From contig CM060081.1 of assembly GCA_030533445.1 (NCBI GenBank), positions 19,637,611 to 19,701,610 on the forward strand: 64,000 nt of DNA. Direction: 5' to 3'. Position numbers and translations under genes: made by a program. This DNA is from Cyprinodon diabolis (Eukaryota; Chordata; Actinopteri; Cyprinodontiformes; Cyprinodontidae). Under the pieces are notes generated by a model. It was not told where the DNA came from. It saw nothing but the letters and a program-made list of their open reading frames with translations, and did no database searches. Position 1 is the stretch's first letter. Each line of letters begins with the position of its first letter. Positions 32,599-45,420 of the stretch are shown one piece after another.

Positions 32599-32860
32599 CA
32601 TGCTCCAGTCGTGTCAGCTAAGAGTACACCCCTTTTTACAGACTGTCCACTGACTCTGCTGTTCCTGACTACCCTGCATTTTTTTTTAATCTTTTTTTTA
32701 CTTTTTAGCTTATTTTTTTAGCGAACTTTTTTTAAGTGAACTCCTTTTAAGGAAAAATCAATTATTGAACTTTTAAATTAATAAAAGGTTTAAGGCTCTG
32801 CTCACAATCGCCGCAGTCTTTTTAGTTGTTTTTGGACGATTGAACCTCTTGGGGGCCACA
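32033..32860 (+). repeat. 3' LTR
   Basis: 828 bp. It is nearly identical to the 5' LTR but one minisatellite unit shorter, with small A/T-run differences. It is preceded by the polypurine tract and followed by the CTAT duplication. Confidence 0.95.
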
Positions 32861-32864
32861 CTAT

Positions 32865-34560
32865 GCCAAAAATTATTCATAAGTTTGGCAAATTTACGTT
32901 TTTTACATTTGGCAGATTTAAATTTCTTTTCAATTTTTAGAATGCCTAGAAAAACAAGGCAGGTATATTGTAAGACAAAGTTAAGAGGAAGAATATAAAA
33001 GAAAAGCACTGCTCTCTCAGCAGAAGTTGCTAATTAAGAGGAAAAAAATTGCCTTAGCAAAATGGTGGTGAAAAGATTAGGGTATTATCGTGACTCTGGT
33101 GGTGTTTAATTATGTTGGCTGTTTGTTGTTTGTTGACATAATAAAATCCCATTGTCAGTGTAGCAGGTAGCCAACTGGTGATTTCTTAATTGAACTTTAG
33201 GACTTACTTTTTAATAACACGGCACAAACAGATTGTTGTGCACTACCATTGCAGATTCTTCTTTGCTGATAATAGGCAGCTAATATTTCTAGTCAGTGGA
33301 CTGAGCATCAAAACTAGGAATTGAAAATTAAAAACTTGGTACAATTTTGGGGGAAGTGCAAGGTTAGAACTGGTTTCTTCGACTCTCGGTGGCCAACCCT
33401 TCAGGGGGTCATTTTCTTTGTGGAAAAGATTGTTTCCAATGGAATTGCCATTGGGGCCCAAATATATCACAGAGAAGATATTTGAAGGACTACTGTACTC
33501 TAGATTTTTAATAGGCTACACCAGATCTTTTATTATTTATTTTAAAGCTGTTCAGATTTTGTTATTTGCAAATCTGAGATAGGATTTGTGTATTCTTCCA
33601 GTGGAATTGGCTTAAGAGCATAGAGTTTGCTTTGTTTCTTTGTTTACGCAAATTCTTTTTGTTGATGGTTTGGCATCATTAACAATAAGAAAAGACAAAA
33701 AAAAAAAAATATTCCCATGGCATTAATTATAGTTCTGTTAGGTTAGTGGCTAGTTAAACTGGACCAAAAGTTTTGGTAATCAGAGTTAGTTCATGACTGA
33801 ACCACAAAGAAAATATATTTTTAAATAGGATCTGGTTGGTTAGGATAGATTTCCTTACCTAAGTAAATAAAAGTGTTAGTTTAACACTGCTATACGTCCT
33901 CATTCTGATTGTGTTTGTTTAAAATTTACAACTAAAAAAAGAAATTGTTTTGTATTACACTGTCACATTGCTGATAATGGAAAGGAAGAAAAAGGATTTA
34001 AAAAAACTTTCCCTTAGCTAAGGTTGAGGGAATGCAACATGATCAGAAAACAGAGTTGGAAGAGGATAAAGAAGGGATAAAGGATAATTCTACTCTGGGT
34101 CTAAATGTTACATGGCATCCCCTACATATCTAATGCCAATGAACCCACAAAGGAAATGGTAGGTTACGTTAACTACCTTTCCCTTATATTTATTACATTG
34201 ATTTAAGAAATACAGACAATATCCTGCATACATAAAATTATCCTCACATTATTAAGAAAACATATAAATATGTAGACAAAGTAATAGTAAGGCTTAATAA
34301 ATCAGATGGTTGCCCTCAGTATGAATATAGATTGAATAGGTCAGAAATTCAGTTTAGTGTGCTACTAAATTTGTAAGTAAATTTAAACACATTATAAGAT
34401 TAGAAAACTGTTAGAGGCCACTGGAAAAAAATTCATAAAAAAATTATAGAAACTTCTCTGAGTTTCTCTAAACCGTTTTTAAAAAAATGCAGTTACAATC
34501 TATAGGCAATATCTGCAAGTAAGAAGTTGCATAATTGTCAAACCTGAAAGAGTTTCTATT
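32865..34560. other. AT-rich stretch without recognised genes
   Basis: No coding, RNA or repeat family was recognised in about 1.7 kb. Short frames (32773-33009 and 33243-33470 on minus) look like chance. Confidence 0.5.
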
Positions 34561-34599
34561 GTCTTGTGGACAAGACAAAAGTGGAAAATAACGGACGGA

Positions 34600-34900
34600 G
34601 GAAGAGATGCACGAGACGGAGAGAGTGAGGCTGCAGAGGGGGCTAACTGCGACGCTAAAGAGAGATCCTCACAGACCACCGTTTCCATCAATCATGCTCT
34701 CCAACGTCCGCTTGTTGGAAAACAAAAATGGATAATCTCTGACTGGAATTCTCTTCAAAAAAGGAGATATGTAACTACTGCGCCATCATTCTGATGGGGT
34801 CTTGGCTGGATCTACCAATACTGGACAATGCTATTAGCCTGGAGGGGCAAATGATATACCACACCGATAGAAACAAAGAGCTCGGCGTGAATGAAAATTC
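34600..34900 (+). pseudogene. Rex1/jockey-group LINE endonuclease start, fragment
   Basis: Around 34697 the translation MLSNVRLLENK, followed after a 1-base shift by further residues and then GSWLDLPILDNAISLEGQMIYHTDR, fits the N-terminal part of an AP-type endonuclease of Rex1-like LINEs. It includes the region of the catalytic 'TETWL' motif (here GSWL). Upstream is an 'acgagacggagagag' leader as seen before such ORFs. Only about 90 codons remain. The Pro/Ser-rich sequence at 34.98-35.30 kb is unassigned. Confidence 0.6.
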
Positions 34901-37670
34901 CTCTGAGACTGTTCCCAGGCAATCTTCAGCATCTAGAAGGAAGCACAGCCCTCTGCAGGTGAAAATTAGGAGGGCACTCTAGATGCTTCCCTGCCAAATA
35001 CTGAAACATCCCCAGCTGGCTCCTCCCGCCCCCCTCCAGCTTCCAAACCTTCTCCAGCATCATCTGTTGCTGTTTAACCTGTAGATGGCACCACTGCTGC
35101 TTCAATCACATCAGTCTCTTCATCCCAGGGGGCTATAAACCCTCACAGCATAGTCGTCATTGTCCTCTTCCTCCCCTGAGCCAGGAGAAGTGAGTGCTTC
35201 AGGAGCTGGAGGCAGTAATAGCAGCTCAACAACAACTGATGGGGTGAAGCCCAGGCAACAGGCTCCTAATGCTCCAGCATCAGATCCTCTTCCACCACGG
35301 TAAAAATCCCATTTGGATGCTAAGATCCTATCCAGATCTGCCTAACATCACTGCTGCCAAGAAAACATGAATGATGCATAATCCATAACTAGATATAGTG
35401 ACTTAATATCACAGTGTTTTTTAATTGCTGGTGCTTGACTTGTCAAGACTGCACTTTGAAAAATGAGATTGTCGAATGAGCTGTTTACACTTGTGTATAC
35501 AAAATGTCTAATAGTGTATAAAGCTTTGAATATGGATTTTACAACATAGCATGTTCAAAGGAGAATCAGAGTTAAGTCTGATGCAGAGTAAATACAGGTA
35601 CTTAAATATAGTAAGTACCAAAACTTTTATTGGTAAAAACTTTAGAAAAATATATATGTTTCTTCTGTGTCAAAACTAAACTTATTTTTGATTATCACAA
35701 AAAACAAGGAATACATTAAGGTTTGTGGAGTTGATGCGGTATGAAGTAAAAAAGTGCACAGGTTGTGAACAGCTTTCCTAAGACACTATAGCTTTAGCTT
35801 ATAATGCTTCTCTTCAAAGAACAGATTGCTTCTATAACACAGGGCAAGCTAAACAAGCACTCGTGCGAAATGCAAGCTGTTTAAAAGAAGTGGTGTTACA
35901 CTTCTTACTCAGAGGTAATGGTTGAATGTCTTTAAATTTATGCACTTATTGCACAGTGTTATGATCACCAGCTGACTCCATTTGATCACCACATTCCTTG
36001 TTAGTTACTGTATTGCTGGCTTTGTTTTTCTGCAAGTATTAATTGGTTGAGGAATAACTGCCCATTTATCTTTTTGTCTACTTGGTTAACCCATAACCTA
36101 GACATGCAAATGTTTTTCTTTAAAAGTGGAGGATAACTCTGAAAATTATAGAGACATTGTTTCAAACCTTCATTAACAAGCTGATATATGAACAGTGTGT
36201 CATCCAGCTTGAATAAAACACTGTTAACACATCTGCTCTGGATACTAAAACTTTAAAGTCATGCTAGAAAAAGTTGTCAATCCTCAATAGTGTTTTGATT
36301 TCACAGCTAAATGTATCTAAGGCAGTGTTTTTTTATTAAAAACAATATATTAATTATAAAAATAAGACTACATTTCTTTGATTAGAGCAAAACCAATAAT
36401 GCTCATTCAGAAAAACAAAATTAAAATATTTTGCTTTTGGTGTGACAAAACAGTAAAAAAAAAGTACAGTTATGAAAGTATTAATGTCATTTATGGAGGA
36501 TCAGTTATTGTCTTTGGAAAATACATTGCCTCTCTTCCAATGACTGCTGGAAAATGGTGCTAGTGTCCCATCAAAACTTTGAGGACCAGCAGGCATAGAC
36601 AATGGACAGATTAATAATTTGTATGCTACTGTGTGCTTTCTTGTCTGTTAATATAAATTAATGTTACTGCTTAGGGCCAAATAAATGATTGTTATTAGAA
36701 TCATAATTTCTGCAAGTTACTCAGTGAACCAGCACTGGTCAGTAGCAGGAATTGCAGAATGGGTGAGTGTGTGTGCACATTTGAGCTAAAACCAGACAAG
36801 CTTCTCATAAAGGCTTCTTCTTCAGAGCATCCCCCTTACTGTCCAAAAAAGAATTCAGTCTAGTCAATGCTGTAAATTCCATTGAATCTGTTGCACTGCT
36901 GCATGAAGGACTGCCTCCCTCCGTCATCTATCAGAGAAATGTGTACCCACAAAAGTAATTGATGCTTTAGGCAGTGCATCCAAATGGATAAATGATCAAC
37001 ATGCCGGTATCATGTAAACCATGACATTCTTTTCACAATGTTGTAAATCTATCCCTCTCTGTAACCTGCATGCACCTCTTTGCTAAAAAGTTATTTTGTT
37101 TACATCACATGAGCCATCTTCGCATGTCCACTATTTTTGTACTTAGATTTGGTGTAATTTCTGTGCTAGTTTTATGCACCACCAAAGGCCCAGGCTTATG
37201 GGCTTATGTACTAAATTATTTTCATTGGCAGGGGGAAGCAATTTATTCCTAAGCCGAATCTGAAAAGATACCTTGATCTTTGGTGTGGACTGGGCCCAAG
37301 TCTATTTTCAAGAGATGACCGAAAAAGCTTTAATTTAGGTCAGACTGGGAAACTTAAAGTAGATCAAGTACATTTCAAAACAAGGGGTGATTCTACAAGC
37401 ATGGTGTGTATATTTCTGTAAGGTACTTTTTTTAATAAAAAAGGGACACTGTAGATTTGGGAGAGAAAATACTTACTAGATGTCTGCCACACTCTCCAGA
37501 GCTACAGTAGTTTGCAGATTTCTAAACCTTTTAAGCCCAACGGACCCAGTACCAGCCCCAGCTAACATATTTGCATTTGGATCCATTTATAAAAATGGCT
37601 GAAACACAGAGTGTTTCTCTCAAGCTAGTGGGGAGAGTGGGCTAGAGTTACCTTAGTGTTTCTGATTTCC
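34901..37670. other. Long non-coding stretch
   Basis: About 2.8 kb of AT-rich sequence without a convincing gene or repeat. A Ser/Pro-biased patch at 34.98-35.31 kb has several stops in all frames. Confidence 0.45.
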
Positions 37671-37679
37671 TAGTCTGCC

Positions 37680-38180
37680 CAAAACCTATGAGCCTGCCAA
37701 TTCCTGTGCTGATCTGTTTGCCTGACCTTTCTTCAGACTCCTGGACATCTGAGCCTACCTGCTACTGTTTTGATCTGTTTGCCTGACCTGGTTTCGGACT
37801 CCTGGACTTCTGAGCCTGCCTGTTCCTTTTCTGATATGTTTGCCTGACCTGTCTTCAGAATCCTGCTTGTTCACTGGGGCTGCAACATCTGGGACACTCC
37901 GGACGGCACCTGCCGCATCTTGTTGGTAGCCCATCGGCTGGATCCTACCTTGTTTCCTGGGCACGGACTGAACTCTTAAACCAGTTTAGTGACTTGTGCA
38001 TTTCTTATCATTCTCTGTCAGATTTTTCGTGGTCACTAACCTGTGTTTCTCTCCTGCAGAGTTCCCTGCTCTAGCTACTGCAGATCTGCAGATCCGATTT
38101 TAATTAAACGCTTTTGAGTTATTCCACTGCCTGTCTTGCCTTGAATACTGGAACCTCTGTTCTGAGAGACAGTTTGACAT
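37680..38180 (+). mobile_element. LTR fragment, same family as 61679-62447
   Basis: Contains three diverged repeats of a 'gcctgcctgttcc...ctgatctgtttgcctgacct' unit (about 65 bp) and then the block shared with the intact solo LTR at 61.9-62.45 kb, including 'gggacactccggacggcacctgccgc' and 'ccactgcctgtcttgcc'. A 'gatttt aattaaacg' polyadenylation-like region lies near 38100. The 5' end is missing and no target duplication was found. Confidence 0.55.
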
Positions 38181-39055
38181 TTCCTTAGAAGTAATCTGCT
38201 CTCGTTTTAATCATTCTATTTACAGCATTTTACTTTATGTGTCAGTTATTTTTAAAACAAGACACATAATAATGAAGTATGAAATAATGCTTATCTGAAA
38301 ATAGAAAAAGACATTGAAGGGAATCCTGTTTCAACCCAGCCTCATTACGGCAGCTTTGATTCTCTCATGGAGATGGGGAAATGATGTAGAGAGAATGGCT
38401 TTATGAATAACTTTGGGCATAACTTTTTTAAATCCCGCTTCTCTACATTATGTGTCTGTTTTTCCAAAAGGGGAGCACATAAATCAAATAGGAAATAACA
38501 CTGATCTGGTAATAAAAAACGTTGCAATGAATCCCTTTTCCCAAAGCCTAATTACACCCCCTTTGTTAGTAAATTCCACTGTAACTTTGTTTTTTAGACT
38601 TATTTAGTCTAAGTCTTTGTTAGTAAATTTTGCTGTAACTTTATGTTTTTAGTTAATTTTATTATGTGTTCACTACTCCAAAAAGAGGGCACATAAACAG
38701 TATAAATGCTGATCTGGTAATAAAAAAAAACTTTGCAATGACTTCCGTTACAACCCAGTTTCTCCTTAAAGTATGAATTTATGTCATGTTCTGGTGTTCA
38801 GAGTGAGCACAGCTGCTAGGAAGAAGCATAATGGGTTTGATGATTTAATGAAAGAGTAGTGTTGGATATACAAAGAAACAGATGTGGAGATGTGAGGCGA
38901 GGTAAACAAGAGCATAGACTTAGAAACATGGTCCAAACTGAGGAATGGATGAATATTGACAGCCAACTAAATGCTTAGGTAATGGATTAAAAAAGTACAA
39001 ACCATAGGACTATTAGGAAACACGAGATGCTACTAGTTTAACCTTCTGGGTAGCA
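38181..39055. other. Non-coding, with an internal direct repeat
   Basis: Two versions of an 'aaatcaaataggaaataacactgatctggtaataaaaa' block occur at about 38480-38520 and 38693-38730, each followed by 'ttgcaatga' and 'acccagt/cccttt'. They suggest a local duplication of about 210 bp. No gene was seen. Confidence 0.45.
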
Positions 39056-39059
39056 AACA

Positions 39060-39695
39060 GTAATTTATAAGTAACTAAGTAACATTTATTTATATAGCAC
39101 CTTTCTCAGACAAGTGTCATAAAGATCTGTACAATATGAGGCATAAAATCCAAAGCAGTCCCATATAAAATACATATAGGCAAAATATATACAATCATAT
39201 AATGAGGCCTAAAATACAAAAGAGCACCATAAAATACATGTAGACAAAATAAATACAATCATAGCAGGGCTTGATTCTTGGTTAGAAAAGAATGTTTTTA
39301 GTTGTTTTTTAAAATCATCCATGGAGTTCACAAAGCGCAGGTAAAGTGGTAAAGCATTCCACAGTCTGGTGCGACAGCTTAGAAGGATCAATCACCTCTA
39401 GACTAAATCCGGTTTGAGGGACCATTAAGTTATTTTCAGCAAATCTCAGACTATGAGCAGAAAAGTAAAGCTGAATCAAGTTGCATTGCAAAAGGGAGCC
39501 TGTCTGTACAGGGCTCTAAAGGTTAGGACCAGAATTTTAAAGTTTATGCTGTATTCAATTTAAAGCCAGTGTAGTGCTTTAAGGACAGCAGTTAGTGGGC
39601 TCTTCTGGTTGTATGTTTCACGATTCTTGTTGTAGAATTTTGCACTACCTGCAATTGAGCTAGTCCTTTTTATTCAGACAAGTTGTCCAAAAGTG
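39060..39695 (-). pseudogene. L2-type LINE B, 3' end
   Basis: On minus this carries an 'LQVVQN'-like segment near 39.65 kb, 'KALHW' near 39.58 kb, the C-terminal CRTRLWNALPLYLRF motif (39209-39391) and a short 3' tail ending in 'gctatataaataaatgttac'. It appears to continue the LINE at 41.69-42.70 kb, from which it is separated by the nested L2 copy A. Confidence 0.65.
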
Positions 39696-39699
39696 ATGA

Positions 39700-41690
39700 C
39701 ACAAATCAACACAGTCAAATTGATACAAAGTTTTCTATCTAAGGAAAACCAGTTGATTGCATTGACTCATTGACTCAAATACAATCCCTCACACTAAGCA
39801 TGCTTGTAGCGACAGTGGAGAGGAAAAACTCCCTTTTAACAGGAAGAAACCTCCAGCAGAACCAGGCTCAGTGTGAGCGGCCATCTGCCGAGGCCAACTG
39901 GGGTTCAAGGAGACAGAAGCAGAGATACAAAAAGCAGCTGTAAAAGGCGGCCCCGTCCAGGAAACACACAGCCAGGCAGACGAGCTCCAAGGCAGCTCCC
40001 ATGCCAGAGGATGAAGAGAGCACATCCACTCAGTCACGGCCAGAGAAACAGGACCACACCTGAAGACAGGCCGATCTCCAACATCTACAAACAAGGGTGT
40101 TGATGGAAGCAGCACAGCTGATGTTTCTTTCCTGGATGACGTCACAGCCAAACAGGAACAGACGAGGCAAAGCTACTCTGAGGAAAAGCAGAGAGAGCAG
40201 AAGGTTAGAGATTGAACAAACAGATTCTGCAGAATAGGAGAACAGAGAGAGAATGAAGCAGAATGATGAAATGGGGGTCCCTATGTCCTCCAAAAGTCTA
40301 AGCCTATAGCAGCATAACTTTAAAGACAGCTCAGGATAACCTGAGCCACCCTAACTATAAGCTTTATCAAAAAGGAAAGTTTTAAGCCTAGTCTTAAAAG
40401 TAGACAGGGTGTCTGCCTCACGGACTAAAACTGGTAGTTGGTTCCACAGGAGAGGAGCCTGATAACTAAAAGATCTGCCTCCCATTCTACTTTTAGAAAT
40501 TCTAGGAACCACTAGTAAACCTGCAGATTGAGAGCGAAGTGCTCTGTTAGGAACATAAGGAACAATCAGATCTCTGATATAAGATGGAGCTTGGCCATTT
40601 AAGGCTTTATATGTGAGAAGGAGGATTTTAAATTCTATTCTTGATTTAACAGGAAGCCAATGAAGAGAAGCCAGGATAGGAGAGATATGATCTCTCTTTT
40701 TAATTTTCATCAGAACTCTGGCTGCAGCATTTTGGATCAGCTGAAGGCTTTTAACTACAGTTTGTGGACTTCCTGATAGTAAAGAATTACAATAGTCCAG
40801 CCTTGAAGTAACAAATGCATGGACTAGTTTCTCAGTATCACCCCTGGACAGGAGATTTCTAATTTTTGCAATGTTCCTCAGATGAAAGAAGGAAATTCTA
40901 GAAACCTCTTTGATATGGGATTTAAATGACAGGTCCTGATCAAAAATAACACCAAGATTTTTTACTTTATTATCTGAAATCAGTTTAATCCCATCCAAAT
41001 GAAGTGACCGGCTAATCAGCTTCTTTTTCAGAGACTCTGGTCCAAAGACTATAACTTCTGTTTTGTCTGCATTCAGAAGCAGAAAGTTAAGAGTCATCCA
41101 GGTTTTTATGTCTTCAAGACATGCCTGTAATCTATGTAATGGGTTAGCTTCATCTGGATTTATAGACAGATATAGCTGGGTATCATCAGCATAAAAGTGA
41201 AAATTAATCCCATGCTGTCTAATAACTTTACCAATTGGGAGCATGTATAAAGTAAAGAGAATTGGTCCTAGCACTGATCCCTGTGGTACTCCACAGGTAA
41301 CCTTTGAGCGTGTTGAAGATCTATCATTAACATAAACAAACTGAATTCGATCAGATAGATAAGATTTAAACCAGTCTAGTGCTGTTCCTTTAATTCCAAC
41401 AAAATATTCAAGTCTTTCTAAAAGAATATTATGGTCAACTGTATCAAATGCAGCACTAAGATCCAACACGACGAGCACAAATACAAGTCCATTATCTGAG
41501 GCCATGAGAATATCATTAGTGACTTTCACCAGAGCTGTTTCAGTGCTATGATGAGCTCTAAAGCCAGACTGAAACTCTTCAAAAAGTTCATTATGGTGTA
41601 AGTGGTCGCAAACTTGTTTGGCATCTACTTTCTCAAGAATTTTGGATAAGAAAGGAAGATTGGATATAGGCATGGATGCATGGATGAGCC
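39700..41690 (-). mobile_element. L2-type LINE A, 5'-truncated
   Basis: A 440-codon minus-strand frame (41673-40351) encodes most of the RT domain and the C-terminal region: HHSTETALVKV, VLDLSAAFDTVDHNILLERLE, CGVPQGSVLGPILFTLYMLPIG, catalytic YADDTQLYL, NADKTEVIVFGPE, SRLDYCNSLLSG and LASLHWLPV. The endonuclease and RT start are lost by 5' truncation. A roughly 550-bp 3' untranslated region follows, ending near 39.70 kb. The same 3' region recurs at 1-660, 49.44-50.80 kb and 61.56-61.67 kb. The frame is free of stops, so this copy is younger than its host L2 B. Confidence 0.9.
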
Positions 41691-42700
41691 TATCAAAGTC
41701 ATTTTCAGAAACAAAATTTCTGAGTATTGCGATGTTACATAGTTGAAAGAAACTATTTTTTATTAATTATTTTGTGTGCTGTTACAGAAATATTGCCTCA
41801 TCAAATAAAACACCAAGGTTTCTCAAAGTATGTTTTGTCACCTGGTTTAAGTTGCCTAAGTGCTGCTTAATGCCAGACAGAGGTCTGGAACAATAATGAG
41901 TCTCCCAGATTTTCCTGAGTTCGGTTGTAGGCTATTGTCACTCAACTACTTCTTTAACTGGGACTAACATTCAATCAGAGAGTTTAATTTGTGGGCCTCA
42001 GATGTAGAGAAAGAGCAGTAGAGCTGAACATTGTCTGCAAACATGTGATATGAGACTTTCTGAAACTGCTGGATATTTCTACCTAAAGGGAGCACATAGA
42101 TCAGGAACAAAATAGGCCCTAGAACAGAACCCTGAGGTAGTTCAAAAACTAGTTTAGCAGGGTCAGACGTTATATGATTTACATGCACAGAAAAGCTCCT
42201 GTTGGTCAGGTATGAGAACCACTCTAACACAGGTCCAGTGATCCCAACCAAATCATTCAGGCTGTTTATCGAGGTGTGGTGCTTAACTGCGTCAAAGGCT
42301 GAGGACAGGTCTAGCAGAAATAGGGCAGTACATTTACGTGAGTCAGCAGACGTCAGATGTCATTTTAAACTTTAAGCAGGGCTGTTTCAATGGAGTAGAG
42401 TCTCCAGAAACCATATTGAAAAGCATCATACATCTTATTTACCTCCAGAAAAGATATGAGTTGTTTAGATACCACCTTTTCTAAGATTTTGGCCAAAAAA
42501 AGGAAGTTTAGGGGGGGAATCGCTCACTGGAGTAGAACAAGAAGGTGGTGAGATTTTGTCCTTTATATCCATGATCTTTTCAGTAAAGAAATTACAAATG
42601 TCATTACAGTCTATTTTACAAAGTACAGGGGCAGCCATGACATTGGGGGACAACAGGGAGTTAATAGTTTCCAATAGAACCTTAGGATCGTTTTTAGCAA
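41690..42700 (-). pseudogene. L2-type LINE B, 5' part
   Basis: A more diverged L2 copy. 42465-42674 encodes the linker before the RT (CNFFTEKIMDIKDKI). About 42250-42420 holds the decayed early RT. 41964-42251 has LPQGSVLGPILFLIYVLPLG and the catalytic region YHMFADNVQLY, in which the box reads FADN. 41690-41890 reaches SENDFDRLIHAS, where LINE A interrupts. The truncated end near 42700 marks its own 5' limit. Confidence 0.75.
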
Positions 42701-44995
42701 AGTATTACAAAACAATGTTTTGTGGAAGATACATTTATTTTAATGTTATTTTCTCTTTTAAGTTACTACTGATTCTATGAGTATTTTCAATTTCTGTGTA
42801 TGTCAGGTAAAGTGACTACTAAAGCTGAAGGCTAAGATGATCTATGATGACCACAGAAGGTCTAGCATCACCATATATGGTATATATAATGCTGTGGTGT
42901 GAAAGATCTTAAGACTTTGGAAGAGGCAATTACGGCTGGGTGTAGGATTTTTATATAAATTAGAAAACATTTTGTTTTGCGCCATTTTTACTGATCCCAC
43001 AGCAGACCTAAGACAAAGACCTCCTCTGCAAATTGTGGTTATATCAATTATTTTGTTAAACATGACTAAAATAAATTCTGTCAAAGCTTAAAGATGTTTC
43101 CTTCTTTTTTTACAATATCTGAGAAACATCCCTCCTTGAATTTGGACCGGGTAATCAAAATGATGGTTGAAGAGATTTAAAGATGACATCTTTATTGATA
43201 ATTGAATTGAGTGTTGTCAAATGAGCAAATACACACACATTATCAGCTGACTCTGAGTCCAACTTTTGTTTGTGTTCTTACTTCAAACTAAGAGGCTTAG
43301 TGCATAAAGCACATAATATTCACATTTATATCAAAGAGTGATGATGATACCTTCCAATTCTTTCACTAGATGAGGTAAGATGTTGACAGGCTATGGAAAG
43401 CCATTACTTATCATTGCAAGACCGTGTGCCATATTCATGTTTATTTGGAGTTTTTTGTAAAAACAGGTCTTTCCTCCATTGCTGATGGATAGATATAGGT
43501 TGACAGAAAGAAAGTGTAGAGTTAGAAAATGCTACTTCAGTGAAAGATTGTGTTTGACTTCAAAGTATTTTTTAAATGTAACATTGTTCCAATAAATGTA
43601 ATACACTAAATTTCCAACATTAAAAAAACTTTCAAGATTTAAGTACACTTTCGCAAGATGTGTTTTTATAGATCCCCTTTTATCCTCATGCTGGTTTTGC
43701 TTTTTTTTTTTTATGGTAATAACTTGTCTAATAACATCTGTTTTTTTCTTTGCTTCACTGAAGTAAGAAAATGTATGAAATCCTAGTATTGTTTTAAATA
43801 GTTTTGTTGTGCTTCATTGTGTCCCACACAGCAAGAGCACTTACTGTTGCCCCATCCTTTATAAGATAGAAAAGTATTTCCAATTAGACTTTAAATTCCA
43901 CAGCAACTCTTGTCTCACCAGGCAAAACGTGAATAGAAGTCTCCCAAGGTTGCACTTATTATATCTCATTACTGACAGAAGCAGTCACCAGGGACTCCAA
44001 TCAGACTATCTAACACTTAAGCAATTGCCTTCTATGTCACAGACTTGGAGAAATTGATTGGGTTTGGGTTCCCCAAGCACCATTTTAATGTCAAAAACCT
44101 AATGCACTGGCCAGACATTATGATGAAACTTTTTGTTTTTTTCATACTAACCAGCTGATTGTATTTTTCTCTAAGTGGGTTGCAAATCGCCTTTCTTTTC
44201 TATTCTTTATTCTGTTATTATTGGTATTCTTGATTGGTTTAATACAACTATCAGCAACCCAAAATTTAGCACAAGATGGTTTCTTAATTTTGAAAATGTT
44301 ATCATATTTGGACAGATTTCAGTACCACCAAATTGACCACAAATCACAGCAATTGATTTGGAAAAATAAATAAAAATAATGCAACAAGCTGTGTAGATTT
44401 AATGATCTGGTGAAGCATTTAAGTTGCCAAGGGTAAAATAAGTTGATTAGTTATCCAATCATAGTCCCCACTAGTCTATACTTTTACTATTTCTTACCTT
44501 GTCTGCGTGAGTCATTGCAGTTTTTTACCTTGACTAATAAGTTGATTGGTAGCAAGTGTGAACAGAAGCTTCTAGAAAGGAGCCAGGGAAAAGGGGACCA
44601 ACACAAGTGGGCAACAGAAGGCAACAAAGAAAAACTGAAGAACTCAAACACATCCAGAAAACACAACAAAATAAGAATTAACCATTAAAACTAGAAAACA
44701 AAGAAAAACATGAATCAATGTCAAAAACTGAAAACTCAAAGAAAACTTAATAGAACCAAGACCGTGAAACTTACATTATCAGTTTTACTCCAAATGTTCA
44801 AGAACTATTGTTGCAAAACTATTTGTGAATTGTAACTTTGGGCTTTTGAAAACAAGACCAAAGTTGCTACAGTTGCTAAAATTGCTACTGTTGATCTAAA
44901 ACAAATGGTGCAAAAGAAATTCAAACTGTGACATGAGGCTGTGACATCATACATCAATTTCTTTGAGGAATGCTGTGTTTCTTCAAAAACCAAGG
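42701..44995. other. Long AT-rich stretch without recognised genes
   Basis: No gene, RNA or repeat family was recognised in 2.3 kb. Short frames at 42842-43084, 43809-44057 and 44443-44688 have no recognisable motif. Confidence 0.5.
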
Positions 44996-45420
44996 TTAGT
45001 TAAGATAAGGATAAACCCTGGTTCACAGCCAAACTGAGAAAGTTAAGGTTGGATAAGAAAGAGTTGAATAAAGAAGCCTTCATGAGTGAATATAAATGCA
45101 GATTAAAAGACGTAAAATACAAGTTTAGGGCGGCTGTGAAAGATGCTAAACGACTGCATTCTGAGAAGCTGCAAAACCAGTCCTCAGCCAACGACTCAGC
45201 GTCAGTCTGGAAAGGGCTTAGACAGATCACAAATTAATTACAACACATACACCTTGAAGCACTGTGCTGATCAACTTTCTCCAGTGTTCACAGACATTTT
45301 CAACATTGGCGACATGTCATGTGCCAGCCTGCTTCAAATCCTCCACAATTATTCCTGTTTCCAAGAATTTTCTAGAACTTTCAGTTTTCTAATGATACAT
45401 ATGACAGTTGACCATTGAAT
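44996..45420 (+). pseudogene. LINE RT-linker fragment (Rex1/jockey group)
   Basis: Encodes a Lys-rich pre-RT linker (FRAAVKDAKRLHSEKLQNQ, then SASVWKGLRQITN at 45049-45237) and, after a frame change, LKHCADQLSPVFTDIFN and a following decayed segment. These precede the RT fingers in Rex1-like LINEs. The region is similar in layout to residues 90-260 of the Rex1 frame at 52186. Internal parts are missing. Confidence 0.65.

Larger units (their letters stand above)
26318..32860 (+). mobile_element. Near-complete Ty3/gypsy retrotransposon
   Basis: LTRs at 26318-27165 and 32033-32860 begin TGTGGTAATG and end GGGGCCACA. CTAT is duplicated at 26314-26317 and 32861-32864. The interior carries gag, protease, RT, RNase H and integrase in the Ty3/gypsy order, and a G-rich polypurine tract (tctggggggg) directly precedes the 3' LTR. 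The LTRs differ mainly by one lost minisatellite unit plus a few bases, so insertion was recent. Four visible lesions (two in gag, a stop in RT and a shift in RNase H) disable this copy. Confidence 0.95.
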
